From: Xiphydria camelus
Taxonomy: Eukaryota > Arthropoda > Insecta > Hymenoptera > Xiphydriidae
NCBI GenBank assembly: GCA_963678675.1
Contig: OY783195.1
Location: 15,666,143-15,730,142, forward strand
Direction of reading: 5' to 3'
Length of the DNA stretch: 64,000 nucleotides
Part shown: in pieces, positions 52,944 through 63,703 of the stretch
Numbering within the stretch: position 1 is the stretch's first letter
Layout: each line of letters begins with the position of its first letter
The notes under the pieces: generated by a model
Databases searched by the model: none
What the model saw: the letters and a program-made list of their open reading frames with translations, nothing else
Told to the model about the DNA's origin: nothing
Translations under genes and position numbers: made by a program

Positions 52944-55900
52944 TTACTCATCCACATCCACATCCATATTTACATTTGTAATTATTCTACAGTGCCCCCA
53001 GGGCAGAGTGTCCATGGTATCGGGCTGCAGGTACCTCTTATCGTCGTGCGGACTGAGCGCGAGTTTGGTCTGCTGCACAGTCTCCACTTCGTGTAGCCTC
53101 GATCGAAAGAGGTACTGCGAGCGATACTGTATCGTGTTTTGCCTCAAGCAGGCGACGTAGTCCTCGAAAACGATGGTTCTCGCGAGCACCGACGACTTGA
53201 CGCCCTTGGCCTTCTTCATGCGGTCCTCACCGTTGACCCGCACGCTGTACATTTTGCTGCGGAGTCCGACGAATTCCGTCATGATCTGGCCGTTGCACTC
53301 GTCCTTTATGAGGCCGACCACCTTCTTGTTCACCAGCGGCATCTCGAAGGCGTTCTTGGCGGGGTAGTCGGACGTGTCGAAGCGTTCAATGTGGCGCTTC
53401 ATCACGTCGTAGACGTCCCCGCCTCGCACTTCGTATATGAGGCTATCGGTGTCCGTGTAGAGCAGCTTGCAATTGCTCTCGAAGGTCGGCATCATGAAGT
53501 CGTAGTGAAACTCGTAAATGCAAGTTTTCGACAAGTTTAGTACGCAGAACCCCACGTAGATCGGCTTATTCAGGAAAACCTTGATCTTGTTGAGTTGCAC
53601 GGCTACGAGGTTTTCTGCGAAAACGACTCGATTGTGGAAGTTGGGCTTGGCGATAAGTGCTTCGGCACCGTATCTGCCCTTCCACTTGGTTACGAGTTCG
53701 ACATCAACACGTTTGCGTACGTTCTCCATCGTCTTGCCGAACACCGCGTTGTTCATGAGTTTGAACAAGTTTTTTTCAAACTCATTGCGGGCTCGTTTCC
53801 TCATATCGCTGTTCAGGTCTATGTAGCTCTTGAGCCACGGTGACTGTTCGAACTTAAGGGCTCTGTGGATATTGGTGAGCCGTAGACCGTGCTCAAGAGC
53901 TTGCCTGAGGTTGTGGTAGTGGATGACGTAACGTGATTTCGAGTACAACGTCGTCAGGAGCTTGGGCTCTTTCGAGCCCGGTGGCTTCATCTGCTCGGGA
54001 CACAGCGGTAGGTCTCGGTGGACGTCGTGAATGGCTTTTGGATAGTCCAAGTCCACCTCAAGTATGTATCCGATGGGCGAGTCGTCTGGCACATTCCACT
54101 GGAAGTCACCGTCGAGGTTCTCCACCCACTCGAAGCCACCGCACGGGAGATGATGTTGCGTCATCGCCCAGCCGTACAAGTTGTTCACGTCATAGTACAT
54201 GAGGTACTTCGTCTCCTCTTCGGGATTGTAGTCCCTCATGTATGCGTTGTAGGCTCGGGCGTAACGGTTGCTGCACTGACTGACACCGCCTCGGATGCCC
54301 CGCTCGACGAGCATGAGCATGTCGATGTCGGTGGGCAGTTGCAGCTCGATCGCGGTGTACTTCTGCATGGCGTCCCACGTGAGGCCGGGTGTGGTGTAGT
54401 AGTGGGCCGGGTCCAGACCGTACGCTTCGAGGCAGTTGTCACGAAAGTTCTCGAACGCGTCGGCCAGCAGCAGTACGTCGATCTTAAGGTAGAGGTCCGC
54501 ATACTCGCCCAGACCTCCAACGTTGAACTCACGCCAGACCCTCTGGGCGTGTTCGTAGTCCTCGTCGGAGATGCCGTAGCCATTGAGACGGCTGTGAAAT
54601 TGTTGTTGGGTCGGCAACTTCGTGACGTCCAGCTTGGCCCACGCGTCGAGAAACTCGTAGGGGAAGACCCCTTTCCGTCTCAGCAATTCGAACTGCTCGG
54701 CCTGGATCTGCGGGAGCTCGCTCTTGGTGATCGGCGCCTCCGCGAGGTAAGACGCCAACTTCTCCAACGACGATGCCATGAAGCGGAAGGAGTCGATAAA
54801 TCGAAGAGCGATGTCGCTGCCCTTCAGATGTTTCGTGAACGAGACGTATCGCTCAATGTTCAAGGGTAAGAGGTCGATCCGGCCGTCGAAGCATGTTGAA
54901 ATTTCCTTGATGATGAGGTGGCTGTCGTAGCCGGTGAGATTGTGGAAGACTACGGGAATGGTGCGCGAATCCTGATAATTCAGGTTACAGTCCTCGTGCG
55001 CTGCACCCCTGTATCTGCCGGTGAGATGGCAGTGGTCCCGAACTCTCCTCACATCCAGCAGCGGCTTCTCGCAAATGTGACACTTCTCGGCGATGTGGAA
55101 AGCCCTCTCCTGTTCCTCCATGAGCGGTTCCATATGTACGGTGTGCTCGAGGACTCCTTTGACCTGCTCGACCAGCTCAGCAAGTTCGCGCACGAACCAT
55201 TCAGCGGGTTTCAGGCACTTGACAAACTCTCGTCCTTCTCGTCTGCTACAGGTCGACGTTCTTGAGGAGACACTCGAAGTCTGCGTAGACGACAAACGGC
55301 ACCCTTTCCTTGAAGTTAAAGTTCCTAAACTTCAAGGTGCTGTGCATCGGTGCAGGCATCTTGACCTTGCACCGATTCACCTCGACGCAGTCGACTTCGT
55401 GGGCTTCAAGCTTTTCAGTACTCCGGATGTAGTGCAGGCAGCGACCGCAGATGTAGTTTTTCCCCTTATTTCTCGAAAGTTGTGCACTGACCAGCCGAAA
55501 GAGGTCCTTTATCCACACGTAGTGGTAGATGGCATGTGTTTCATCATCCTCGTTGGCCTCCTCCTCATTCGTTTCCTCGTCGAGACGTATCGATCTTGAA
55601 TCATGAGGAGATTCACATGTTTGTCCTTCTTCTGCAGATGACGTGGATGGGTGCGACCGAAAATTTTTCTTTGCGTTTCAGCAGAATGTAGATATTGACT
55701 GAGAGCTCATTCTGCTTCTCAAACTTCGGGGCCTCTCTCGGCGTCACTGGGAAGTCTATGCCTGCAAAGTTCAACTCGTTTTCGTACGGCTTGTGTTTTG
55801 ACACACGTTTGGGGTTATCTCGCCGATCAACGGGATGCAGTGCAGAAAGGAGCGCTCACTTGAAATACTGGTTGTCGGTGTTCTACACGTTGACACAGGC

Positions 55901-56486
55901 CTCCTTCATCCTTGATAAACCCGGGAAGTTCGAGGTAGGAGCTGCCTCTCATAGGGTTGTACCGGTTCACGTTGACGGTCAAGTTGATAATGACTCGCAA
56001 CGTCCAACCCGAGTCCTGCTCCTGGAATTCCTCCATTTGCCGGAGAATGGGGTCCTGCACATTCTCGACGAACCACTGCTTCAAATCAGTAGTCTGCAGG
56101 ATTGGAACGTTCTTCGTGGCGAAGGTCTTCAGCTCGACGATCTCTTCGTCATTCTTGATGATGCTGTATTCGCCTTCCAACACAGCATTCACCTTCAATG
56201 CATTCTTCCTCTTAAGCGCGTTCTTGATGTGCGGTGTGAAGAGGACCAGCGCGTCCTGCAGGAAGGCGGCGGGATTCAGTTTTCGCAGATTTACGATCAC
56301 ACCTGTACGGATGCGTCCGTCGAACGCCGACTGGAAATCCTCCCACGAGATGCGTCTCTGTTCACGTTGACCAAGACGTCCGCCTCTCACGAGCAAGCTC
56401 TTGAGTTTTCGATTATAACTTTTCACCTGTCGAATGGCGGCCAGGTGTCGTTGTTTGGCGGCGACCGATGCCCCCTCTCGGCGCAT
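52944..56486 (-). pseudogene. polB: Polinton protein-primed DNA polymerase B, frameshifted
   Basis: About 1,180 codons on minus. Frame 1 (56486-55827, ATG at 56486) has FQSAFDGRIRTGVIVNL and WTLRVIINLTVNVNRYNPMR, the conserved Polinton PolB N-terminal region. It shifts near 55860 to HKPYENELNFAGIDFP, and again near 55640 and 55520. The exonuclease D-x-E (VVYADFECLL) is near 55285. Another shift near 55270 enters the main frame: zinc/endonuclease-VII-like CHICEKPL...DHCHLTGRYRGAAHEDCN, Exo II VVFHNLTGYDSHLIIKE, Pol A YDVNNLYGWAM (about 54190-54160), Pol B KLMNNAVFGKTMENVRKR (about 53765) and Pol C YTDTDSLIYE (about 53455). The 783-codon polymerase part is open; the breaks are all in the N-terminal third. 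Replicates the element by protein priming in intact relatives. Confidence 0.85.
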
Positions 56487-56489
56487 CAA

Positions 56490-56627
56490 TCATCCGAGTA
56501 GGCGTAAACTCTCGGTCCCACGTTGGATCCATTGCGTGATCTCGGTGGGATCAACTCTTTTGCAATCGATCAGCTCGAAAGCCTGTCGATGGATGTTCAC
56601 AATATTCCGGCACCGACCGGAAGACAT
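56490..56627 (-). CDS. 45-codon ORF directly upstream of PolB
   Basis: MSSGRCRNIVNIHRQAFELI, then DCKRVDPTEITQWIQRGTES, LRLLG. Its TGA is followed at once by TTG and the ATG of the PolB frame (TGATTGATG). It begins about 55 bases downstream of the TATA-like box. It may be a small protein, a regulatory upstream ORF, or the true PolB N-terminus cut off by a nonsense change. Not recognised. Confidence 0.45.
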   Translation of the reverse strand: MSSGRCRNIVNIHRQAFELIDCKRVDPTEITQWIQRGTESLRLLG

Positions 56628-56680
56628 GTTGTCGTTTCGAGAGCGCGATGTGACTAATGGCGTGCCCGCGGCGACGCGCG

Positions 56681-56690
56681 GTATTTAAAC
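56681..56690 (-). promoter_or_regulatory. TATA-like box at the inner end of the right TIR
   Basis: GTTTAAATAC on the minus strand, 54-63 bases before the ATG at 56627. The matching left-TIR sequence GCTTAAATAA (49411-49420) faces inward against the ATPase. Confidence 0.4.
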
Positions 56691-56744
56691 AAAGACGTTG
56701 TGGTGGTGGTGGGGGTAAACGTGTTCGTGCCTATCGAGAAGCTA

Positions 56745-57469
56745 TGACGTCATCGCTCAGAAATGTGACGCATGTGGATCGGTCGAAACTGTACAGTAGC
56801 GCGGAGCAAGTCTGAACCTGCACGCATTCCAAGGTCTGTCAACTGCGCAATAGCGATGCGATAAGGTATGACGTCATCGCTCAGGAATGTGACGCGCGCG
56901 GATCGGTCGAAACTGTACAGTAGCGGCATATCTTTTAAAATTTGATAGCAAGATTTAAGTCTGAACCTGTATGCATTCCAAGGTCTGTCAACTGCGCAAT
57001 AGCGACGCGATAAGGTATGACGTCATCACTCAGGATTGTGACACGCTCGGCTCGATCGGAACTGCGCAGTAGAGGCATATCCTTTAAAATTTGATAGCAA
57101 GATTCAAGTCCGAACCTGCACGCATTCCAAGGCTGGTCAACTGCGCAGTAACGACGCGATAAGGCATGACGTCATGCTCAGGAATGTGACGCGCGCGGAT
57201 CAGTCGAAACTGTACAGTAGCGCGGAGCAAGTCTGAACCTGCACACATTCCAAGGCCGGTCAACGAACCCCAAGCCAAGGCCAAGGCTGCGTAGTAGCGA
57301 CGCGATAAGGCATGACGTCATCACTCAGGATTGTGATACGCTCGGCTCGATCGGAACTGCGCAGTAGCGGCATATCCTTTAAAATTTGATAGCAAGATTC
57401 AAGTCCGAACCTGCACGCATTCCAAGGCTGGTCAACTGCGCAGTAACGGCGCGATAAGGCATGACGTCA
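56745..57469. promoter_or_regulatory. Six TGACGTCA palindromes, right TIR
   Basis: Perfect sites at 56745, 56869, 57018, 57167, 57313 and 57462, spaced 124, 149, 149, 146 and 149 bp. Each is flanked by GATAAGG(T/C)A and CTCAGGA(A/T)(T/G)GTGA. Confidence 0.7.
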
Positions 57470-58359
57470 TCGCTCAGGAATGTGACGCGCGCGGATCGGT
57501 CGGATCTACGCAGTAGCGGTACGGTTCAATTCCTCCTGGTCCGCCAATTCCAGGAATCGGATATGCGCAGTAGCGTTTAAATGTACGTATGACGCCCTCG
57601 CAAATCCAGGAACATCATCGTGGTAAACTTCGTAGCAAGATTGCTCGGAACAAGTCGGAACCTGCACGCGATAAGGCTGTTCGAGTGGGATGGTGGCGTT
57701 GACCTTGACCAATGGCTCAGGTCGAGAAGTGGGGTTTCGACCAATGACAGAGCTCCGTTGGAGTAAAATTCAAAATGGCTATCACCTACGGTGGCCACAC
57801 CTAGCGTTGACTACCATCGACAGTGGCGCCACCTGGCGTTGATGGTAGAAGTCGAGGAGTGGGGGTTCGATCAATGGTAGAGCTCTGTTGAAGTAACATT
57901 CAAAATGGCCGCCGCCTACGGTGGCGACACCTAGCGTTGACTACCATCGACAGTGGCGCCACCTGGCGTTGATGGTAGAAGTCGAGGAGTGGGGGTTCGA
58001 TCAATGGCAGAGCTCTGTTGAAGTAACATTCAAAATGGCCGACGCCTACGGTGGCGACACCTAGCGTTGACTACCGACAGTGGGGCCACCTGGCGTTGAT
58101 TGTATAGACCGAGGAGTGGGGGTTCAATTAATGGCACAGCTCTGTCGGAGTAAAATTCAAAATGGCCGCAGCCTACGGTGCCGACACCTAGCGTTGACTA
58201 TCGATAGTGGCGCCATCTGGCGTTGATGGTGGGGGTCGAGGAGTGGGGGTTCGACCAATGACAGAGCTCCGTTGGGTCACGTGATGCGCGAATTCAAATT
58301 TCCCGCTATTTTTGGTCACGTGGGTGCCCCCGTACCCGCATAGCTTATCTACTGACCCA

Positions 58360-59067
58360 ACAGAGGCTCGATAGGATCAGAAAATGAAGGAAGGTAAACC
58401 AAATCTGTGCGAGAAGAAAGGTTCGTTGATTACTGTTTTCTCAATCGATACGTTGACTGATACTTGGCAACCGACGATTCATTCTCGATCCTGTTCCTCG
58501 CACCTTAGGTATCGCTCACGCCACTTCGTAGAACTACTTCCTAGACACGCGCGGTGCTAGCGCGGAAATAATTTCTGAAACAAATAGGCATGAGGCGTGT
58601 AATTCGGTTGGACATCGAAAAAACCCGAATGATTATTAACTCTCACTTCTGACCATTACTTACCATTTATTCAAAGATTCACGATGTCGAGCTTAGACTT
58701 CGATCTCCCGAATTTATAGCCATCGGGAGATCAGACGTTTCACATTTTTTGTAAGAACGCAGCGTAAGAGCGAAAAGCGTCGTTTGATTTCCCGATGGCT
58801 GTCAATTCGGAAGATTATTTATGATTATTTCTCATCACTTACAAATTATTCACTACTAATTCAAAACTTTACGATTTTGAGGTTACACGAAACGCTTCGA
58901 TCTCCCTAAATGACAGCTATTAGAAGAGCAGTCGACACTTTTCGTTCTTATGCAGCGCACTCTTCTGAAGCCCACTCTAACTGTACCATAAATACTGCCG
59001 AAGTCAAGAATTCAGGTCGCAGCTCACCTGCGCGGTTGGCCATAGGACATGCGGTATAGGTGATATA
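58360..59067. other. Right flank of the Polinton
   Basis: 58585-58668 repeats 47834-47915 in direct orientation (GTGTAATTCGGTTGG, CATTACTTACCAT). 58640-58970 is a diverged tandem duplication of about 190 bp (CACTTACAAATTATTC-like and GATCTCCC(G/T)AA units). No gene. Confidence 0.4.
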
Positions 59068-59589
59068 CAGTAAATTAAGTAAGAGCGTGTACAGCGTTAT
59101 TCATAAAAAATGTATTCAACAATGTTTTTTCCACATACATACGTTTGACATGTTCCAAGGCAATGCGCAATTATGTTAATAATGAGTTCAATCACCCACC
59201 AACATCAATACTCGCTTAGCATCTCCGAGGCATACTATCCACCAAATTTTCGGCGTATTCGCGGGGAAGTACCTTCCAAATGCGTCGAATTTCTCAGGAT
59301 ACAGGATACATACATCAAGCAAAAGCTTCGAGGAAAACGTGTCTTCACTGTGAATTCACTGTGAAGCAGCTGTCCTGAGAAATTCGACGCATTTGGAAGG
59401 CACTTCCCCGCGAATACGCCGAAAATTTGGTGGATAGTATGCCTCGGAGATGCCAAGCGATTATTGATGCTGGTGAGTTAACATAATTGCGCATTACGTT
59501 GAACATGTCAAACGTATGTATGTGGAAATAAACATTGTTCAATACATTTTTTATGAATAACGCCGTACCCGCTCCTACTTAACTTACCG
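59068..59589. mobile_element. Foldback element built from a Tc1-type transposon 3' end
   Basis: CAGTAAATTAAGTAAGAGCG at 59068 and its inverse ending 59589 (CGGTAAGTTAAGTAGGAGCG) are flanked by TA. Arms of about 235 bp: on the plus strand the right arm codes the tail of a Tc1-like transposase (WKALPREYAENLVDSMPRRC, then QAIIDAGELT and stop). The left arm holds the same tail on the minus strand. The 60-bp centre is unique. Confidence 0.75.
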
Positions 59590-60230
59590 TACTTACCACA
59601 GTCTTTACATCATAAGTATTTGATACACTGGTTTGAGCTACAACTTTACAGGTTATAACGGCCTCTCCGTTTTCGATGTCATTTGTCTCTATTACATTCA
59701 GTACATGACCCGATTCAAATAATTTTTGTCCTTTGACATTATTTTGACCTCGTATGAGGTGATTTTGGATTGGCCATACTTAATAATTCTGATGATTTTT
59801 ATAAATTCTCTAATAGCGTTACACTGTAAATTTATTCCCAAAAAGTATCTATTTCAGTCGTGTGGTCGCGCGCACATCGGCGAAACACTGCCCTCTATAG
59901 CTCGTGCACGGTCCCTATATCGATACCTTAGGTACTTTGAAAACCTCGTAAGTGCAATTTTTCAAAAATTGAACTTACGACGTTTTGAAAGTAAGGTATC
60001 GATATTCGTCTTTTTTTAAAATATACAGTTTATGTATTTTTTGAAAATATGTTTTAATCAATCTTAAAAATCAGTTATCTTTAAAAAAAAGTCTTGTGTT
60101 TCATTGTGGAAATCGACGTGTTTCATTGTGGAACATGACTGTTGAGACAAAAAATTAAGTTTTTAAAAACATTCACAACAGTAAACAATTTTAAAATTTT
60201 TAATTCCTGTTTACATGTAACGTTATAATA
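59590..60230. other. AT-rich spacer with a small hairpin
   Basis: 59921-60002 is an imperfect hairpin (CGATACCTTA(G)GTACTTTGAAAACCTCGTAAG with its inverse). Otherwise empty. Confidence 0.4.
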
Positions 60231-60838
60231 TACAGGGTCTCCACGTATGTTGTTGACATAGGACGATATGGCACGTAGCGTTTTGTAAACAGTAGGCTGT
60301 ACACTATTGGTCGGAGACGCAAGGACGATGAACAATTGGCTCTATCTATTGCCGGCAGATGTCAATCGTCGCGAGAGAAGTTCCGTAGAGCGTAAAAACC
60401 TAGCAGACGAGAAAGTATGGCGGGTGACGGGTACGCGTCTTTACAAAGTGGAATTTGTCGGAGTAATTGTATTTGTTGGAAATAAAACGTGGTTTTCAAA
60501 GTTAATAAAATATTTTCATTCGCGAAACGATTCCCTCGCGTTTATTTCGATCATCGGGGACGCGCTTGTTAATAAAAAGTAAAAATTCAGTTAAATCGAA
60601 GTAATGAAGGAAGGGTGATAACGCGTCTTTACGCGTACCCGTCACCCGCCATACTTTCTCGTCTGCTAGGTTTTTACGCCCTAGAGAACTTCTCTCGTGA
60701 CTACTGACATCTGCCGGCGATAGACAGAGCCAATCGTTCGTCGTCCTTGCATCTCCGACCAATAGCGTATAGCCTACAGTCTACAAAATGCTACGTGCTA
60801 TATCGTCCTATGTCAACAACATACGTGGAGACCCTGTA
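60231..60838. mobile_element. 608-bp foldback with about 215-bp arms
   Basis: TACAGGGTCTCCACGTATGT at 60231 pairs with ACATACGTGGAGACCCTGTA ending 60838. Arms include CGTAAAAACCTAGCAGACGA and GTATGGCGGGTGACGGGTAC. The two minus/plus frames here share the peptide NLADEKVWRVTGTR because of the symmetry; not genes. Confidence 0.8.
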
Positions 60839-62626
60839 AACGGTGCATTAGACTATTGCCGACACATATTGTATATGATGTACCAGCTCCAAAAGAAACA
60901 CGAAAATGTCATTTTTGTCTCACTGTGGAACACTTTCCCCTACTATAAAAATTTCAAATTTTTTCTCATTTTTTTGTTTTGAAAGTGGATAAATACGGTC
61001 AAATTGGCACGGAATATTTTCGTATGAAAGTACGATCGAAGAAAATAAAAGTCACATGTTATTGTCGATGTATATATATTTGTATATGTATTTGTATATG
61101 TATTGTATTTGTATATGTATTTGTCGATAGCATTTCACAATCCAAAAATATATTTTCTTGAAGGTAAATGAGCTTATTCTAAAATAATACCAGATTATTT
61201 GAATGTAAAAATCTGAGAAAAACTAGGGATCGTTTTCTGTGTCACAGGTTTCATGTACAAAATTTCCATAATAAAAGAAAAAGGTCGAGTTTTGAACTTG
61301 GCGATTATAATTAGATTACATCACATACCTATAAAAAATAGCCAAAGACGTGCTCACTCGAATTATCTATCCATCAGCAAAAACAGTATGACAATCGATT
61401 TAGTAGTTTTTAAGTTTGCCCTGTATATATACAGACAGACACACTTTGTCTTTTCTATAATACAAGTAATGTCCGCGACTTCGTTCGCGTGAAACGCAGT
61501 TTTAGAAAATACTACGATAGCTAAATACGCACGCTCTCTCTCTCTCTCTCTGCCGTTTGCTCGCGGCTCGGTCACCTCGGCCCCCGTGCCGCCGCCCCCC
61601 ACCCGTAGACCCGCCCTTTCTCTCACTATTCACAAAATCCGTTTAGTCCTTCCCTATTGGGAACTGTCTTATGGGCGGAGCTAAAATTAATATGGCGGCT
61701 TTAAAAGTGCAGGTTCAATGTATTTCAATGGGTTAAAAGTAGTTTTTACGTAAAATATGATTAACATTAATGAAATTTGCCTGTGGGCGAATACAAAACC
61801 GGGTAATAGGAACTTCCTTGAAGGGGGGCGTGTTTTTAAATCTCTTGGAAGCTGGAACATCTGAAGAATAACTATTTTGGAGCAAACATTTAGGTTAAGC
61901 ATGTACATGCATAGGCAACGGAAATATAATCAGCACTCGAAAAATGACGCAAGTACACTTTGACATACGGCGTAACTGATTTTATTTTTAATATTATCAT
62001 CCACTTTTCTAAAAATCGATTTTTTCTAAATTTCCAAATGCGTCTGGAGTATACACGAAGCGTTTTCCCGGGCTTTGTAAAATAATGGAAAGACACGTCG
62101 TCTTTATTTAAAGGACTGACAGCCAGGGAGGTAGCAAAGAAGTCTACCTTTCGATTTCACTGGTGGTTTTAAGAATTCTGACGTCATTTTGCAATAAAAT
62201 AAATTATTATGTGCACTCTCCTATTCTAATGCATTGTTAAGCTCCAAAACTGCAATCTAAAACTAGTTTCTTTTTTCGCCGCCAGAGGTCATATCGCCAT
62301 TCGATAGTTCCCAATTCTTGGGTGCTTTCCATTTACACTACTCCAAGCGACTCTTGAAGTGTCGACTAGTGTCGACTCTCACTACAAGAGTAATGGAACG
62401 CTCGCTAGGCTAGTAGAGCGGTAAATTCGAATATTTTCTATACTAATTTAGGACTGGAAGGGTATAGATGCAAAACCCGTCAAGTCACATTTATAGCAAT
62501 TCACATTTATAGCAATTTTATGAATATACTTATAGCATAAGTATATTCATAAAAGCTTTGAACTAGCTACAGTATAAAACGTAAATATAAAACATTTTTT
62601 AATATAATAGTAATACTGATTATTAA
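60839..62626. other. AT-rich, no gene recognised
   Basis: Contains a TATTTGTATATG minisatellite (61071-61125), a (CT)n tract (61532-61550) and a short inverted AT repeat at 62519-62551 (ATGAATATACTTATAGCATAAGTATATTCAT). The minus frames at 61687-62096 have no recognised domain. Confidence 0.4.
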
Positions 62627-63530
62627 CCCTTAACTGGTAACGTCGGATCACTCGTGCCCTGGCAAAAGTGACTGTCCCCTGTAGCTCGAAGGGAGGGGGG
62701 AGGGGCGGGACCAAACTATATTGAAAAAAATTGCATACCTACCTACTACTAAGCTACTTGCTCCCCAAGCGCTGACGGTCTAGTACGTAAACAGCCGTTT
62801 TGAGAGCCAGACGAAATTTTGAGTGCACGAGTAACCCGACGTTACCAGTTACGTTGATTAAAAATAGCAGGTGAGTAAAATGTTTATTTTTATTTGGATG
62901 TTTTTTTTTACTAAAAATGCATGTCCTTTCATTGGGAATTGATAGATTAATCTTAGTTATCTATAAATATCAATCTATTAATCTATCTTAGAATTTCCTA
63001 TTGCTACCTATAATTTTTTCATATTCTTGTACTTTTTTTATAATTTTGTAATAATAATTGTGGTTGATTACATTTTCATGAATAAAATTGATTAAAAATA
63101 AATAAAATTTGTATTTTACTGTAATTTGTACCTATTTACGTATTTTCCAAAAACGTGATTTTGATGCTCAAAACTTAAGCCTCCCATTAATTTATACAGA
63201 CTTCTAATATTTTTTTCTTTAAAGTACTATTCTTAAACTTTAATTTTCTGTTCGAATTTTAAAAATATATTAATTTTTGCCAAAGTTACGATTGTTTGAA
63301 AAAAAATGGTTCATTCTTCACGTTTTTATTTGTTCATATAAATATATTGTTTAAATAAATGAAAAAATCGGCAATATAGCGATTGATCCTTAATGTAGGA
63401 TAGTTAATAAGGTAACATGAATTTTTTCAGATTTTCTTAGAACACGAAAGTATTTTTTAGGCGTCGGACATGAGTGACCCGACGTTACCAGTTACCTACA
63501 GGTGCTGAAAAAGACGTTACAAGCGAAGGG
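62627..63530. mobile_element. 904-bp TTAA-flanked element (piggyBac-like)
   Basis: TTAA (62623-62626) CCCTTAACTGGTAACGTC ... GACGTTACAAGCGAAGGG TTAA (63531-63534). ACCCGACGTTACCAGTTAC occurs internally at about 62835 and 63477, and inverted at the left end, so it is a repeated subterminal site. AT-rich interior without transposase. Confidence 0.65.
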
Positions 63531-63703
63531 TTAATATAAATTTTTTAAGTCCCTATATACCGGAAAACCGGGCAACTTCGATACTTCGGGTAACTTCGAC
63601 ATCGGCGCGGCACTTCCACATGTTATATTCTCTGTGGTCAGCAAAAGTGAAGTTAAGGTTGATACTTGTTTACACTTGTTGCTGAAGTGTTTATTGTTGC
63701 AGA

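Larger units (their letters stand above)
47987..58353. mobile_element. Polinton/Maverick, complete by its borders
   Basis: Starts AGTAGATAAGCTATGCGGGT and ends with the inverse. GACCCA at 47981-47986 and 58354-58359 is a perfect 6-bp duplication. AG ends and 6-bp TSDs are Polinton hallmarks. It carries a protein-primed PolB, an A32-type packaging ATPase, a conserved acidic ORF and a chromodomain remnant. At 10.4 kb it is shorter than the usual 15-20 kb. No major or minor capsid, cysteine protease or integrase catalytic core was found. PolB and ATPase run leftward; the two other ORFs run rightward. Confidence 0.92.
56681..58353. repeat. Polinton right TIR with tandem units
   Basis: Inverse of 47987-49420, with one or two more internal units (about 1,670 against 1,430 bp). 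It has six or more CRE-bearing units (56740-57500), the 240-bp block, then about four units of roughly 117 bp (57700-58270). The frames at 57084-57284, 57506-57712 and 57577-57798 are repeat readings. Confidence 0.8.

Noticed and set aside
53139..55265. Long plus-strand open frames (for example 54018-54869)
   Set aside because: They are antisense to PolB, whose motifs are unmistakable. GC-rich third positions keep the antisense open.
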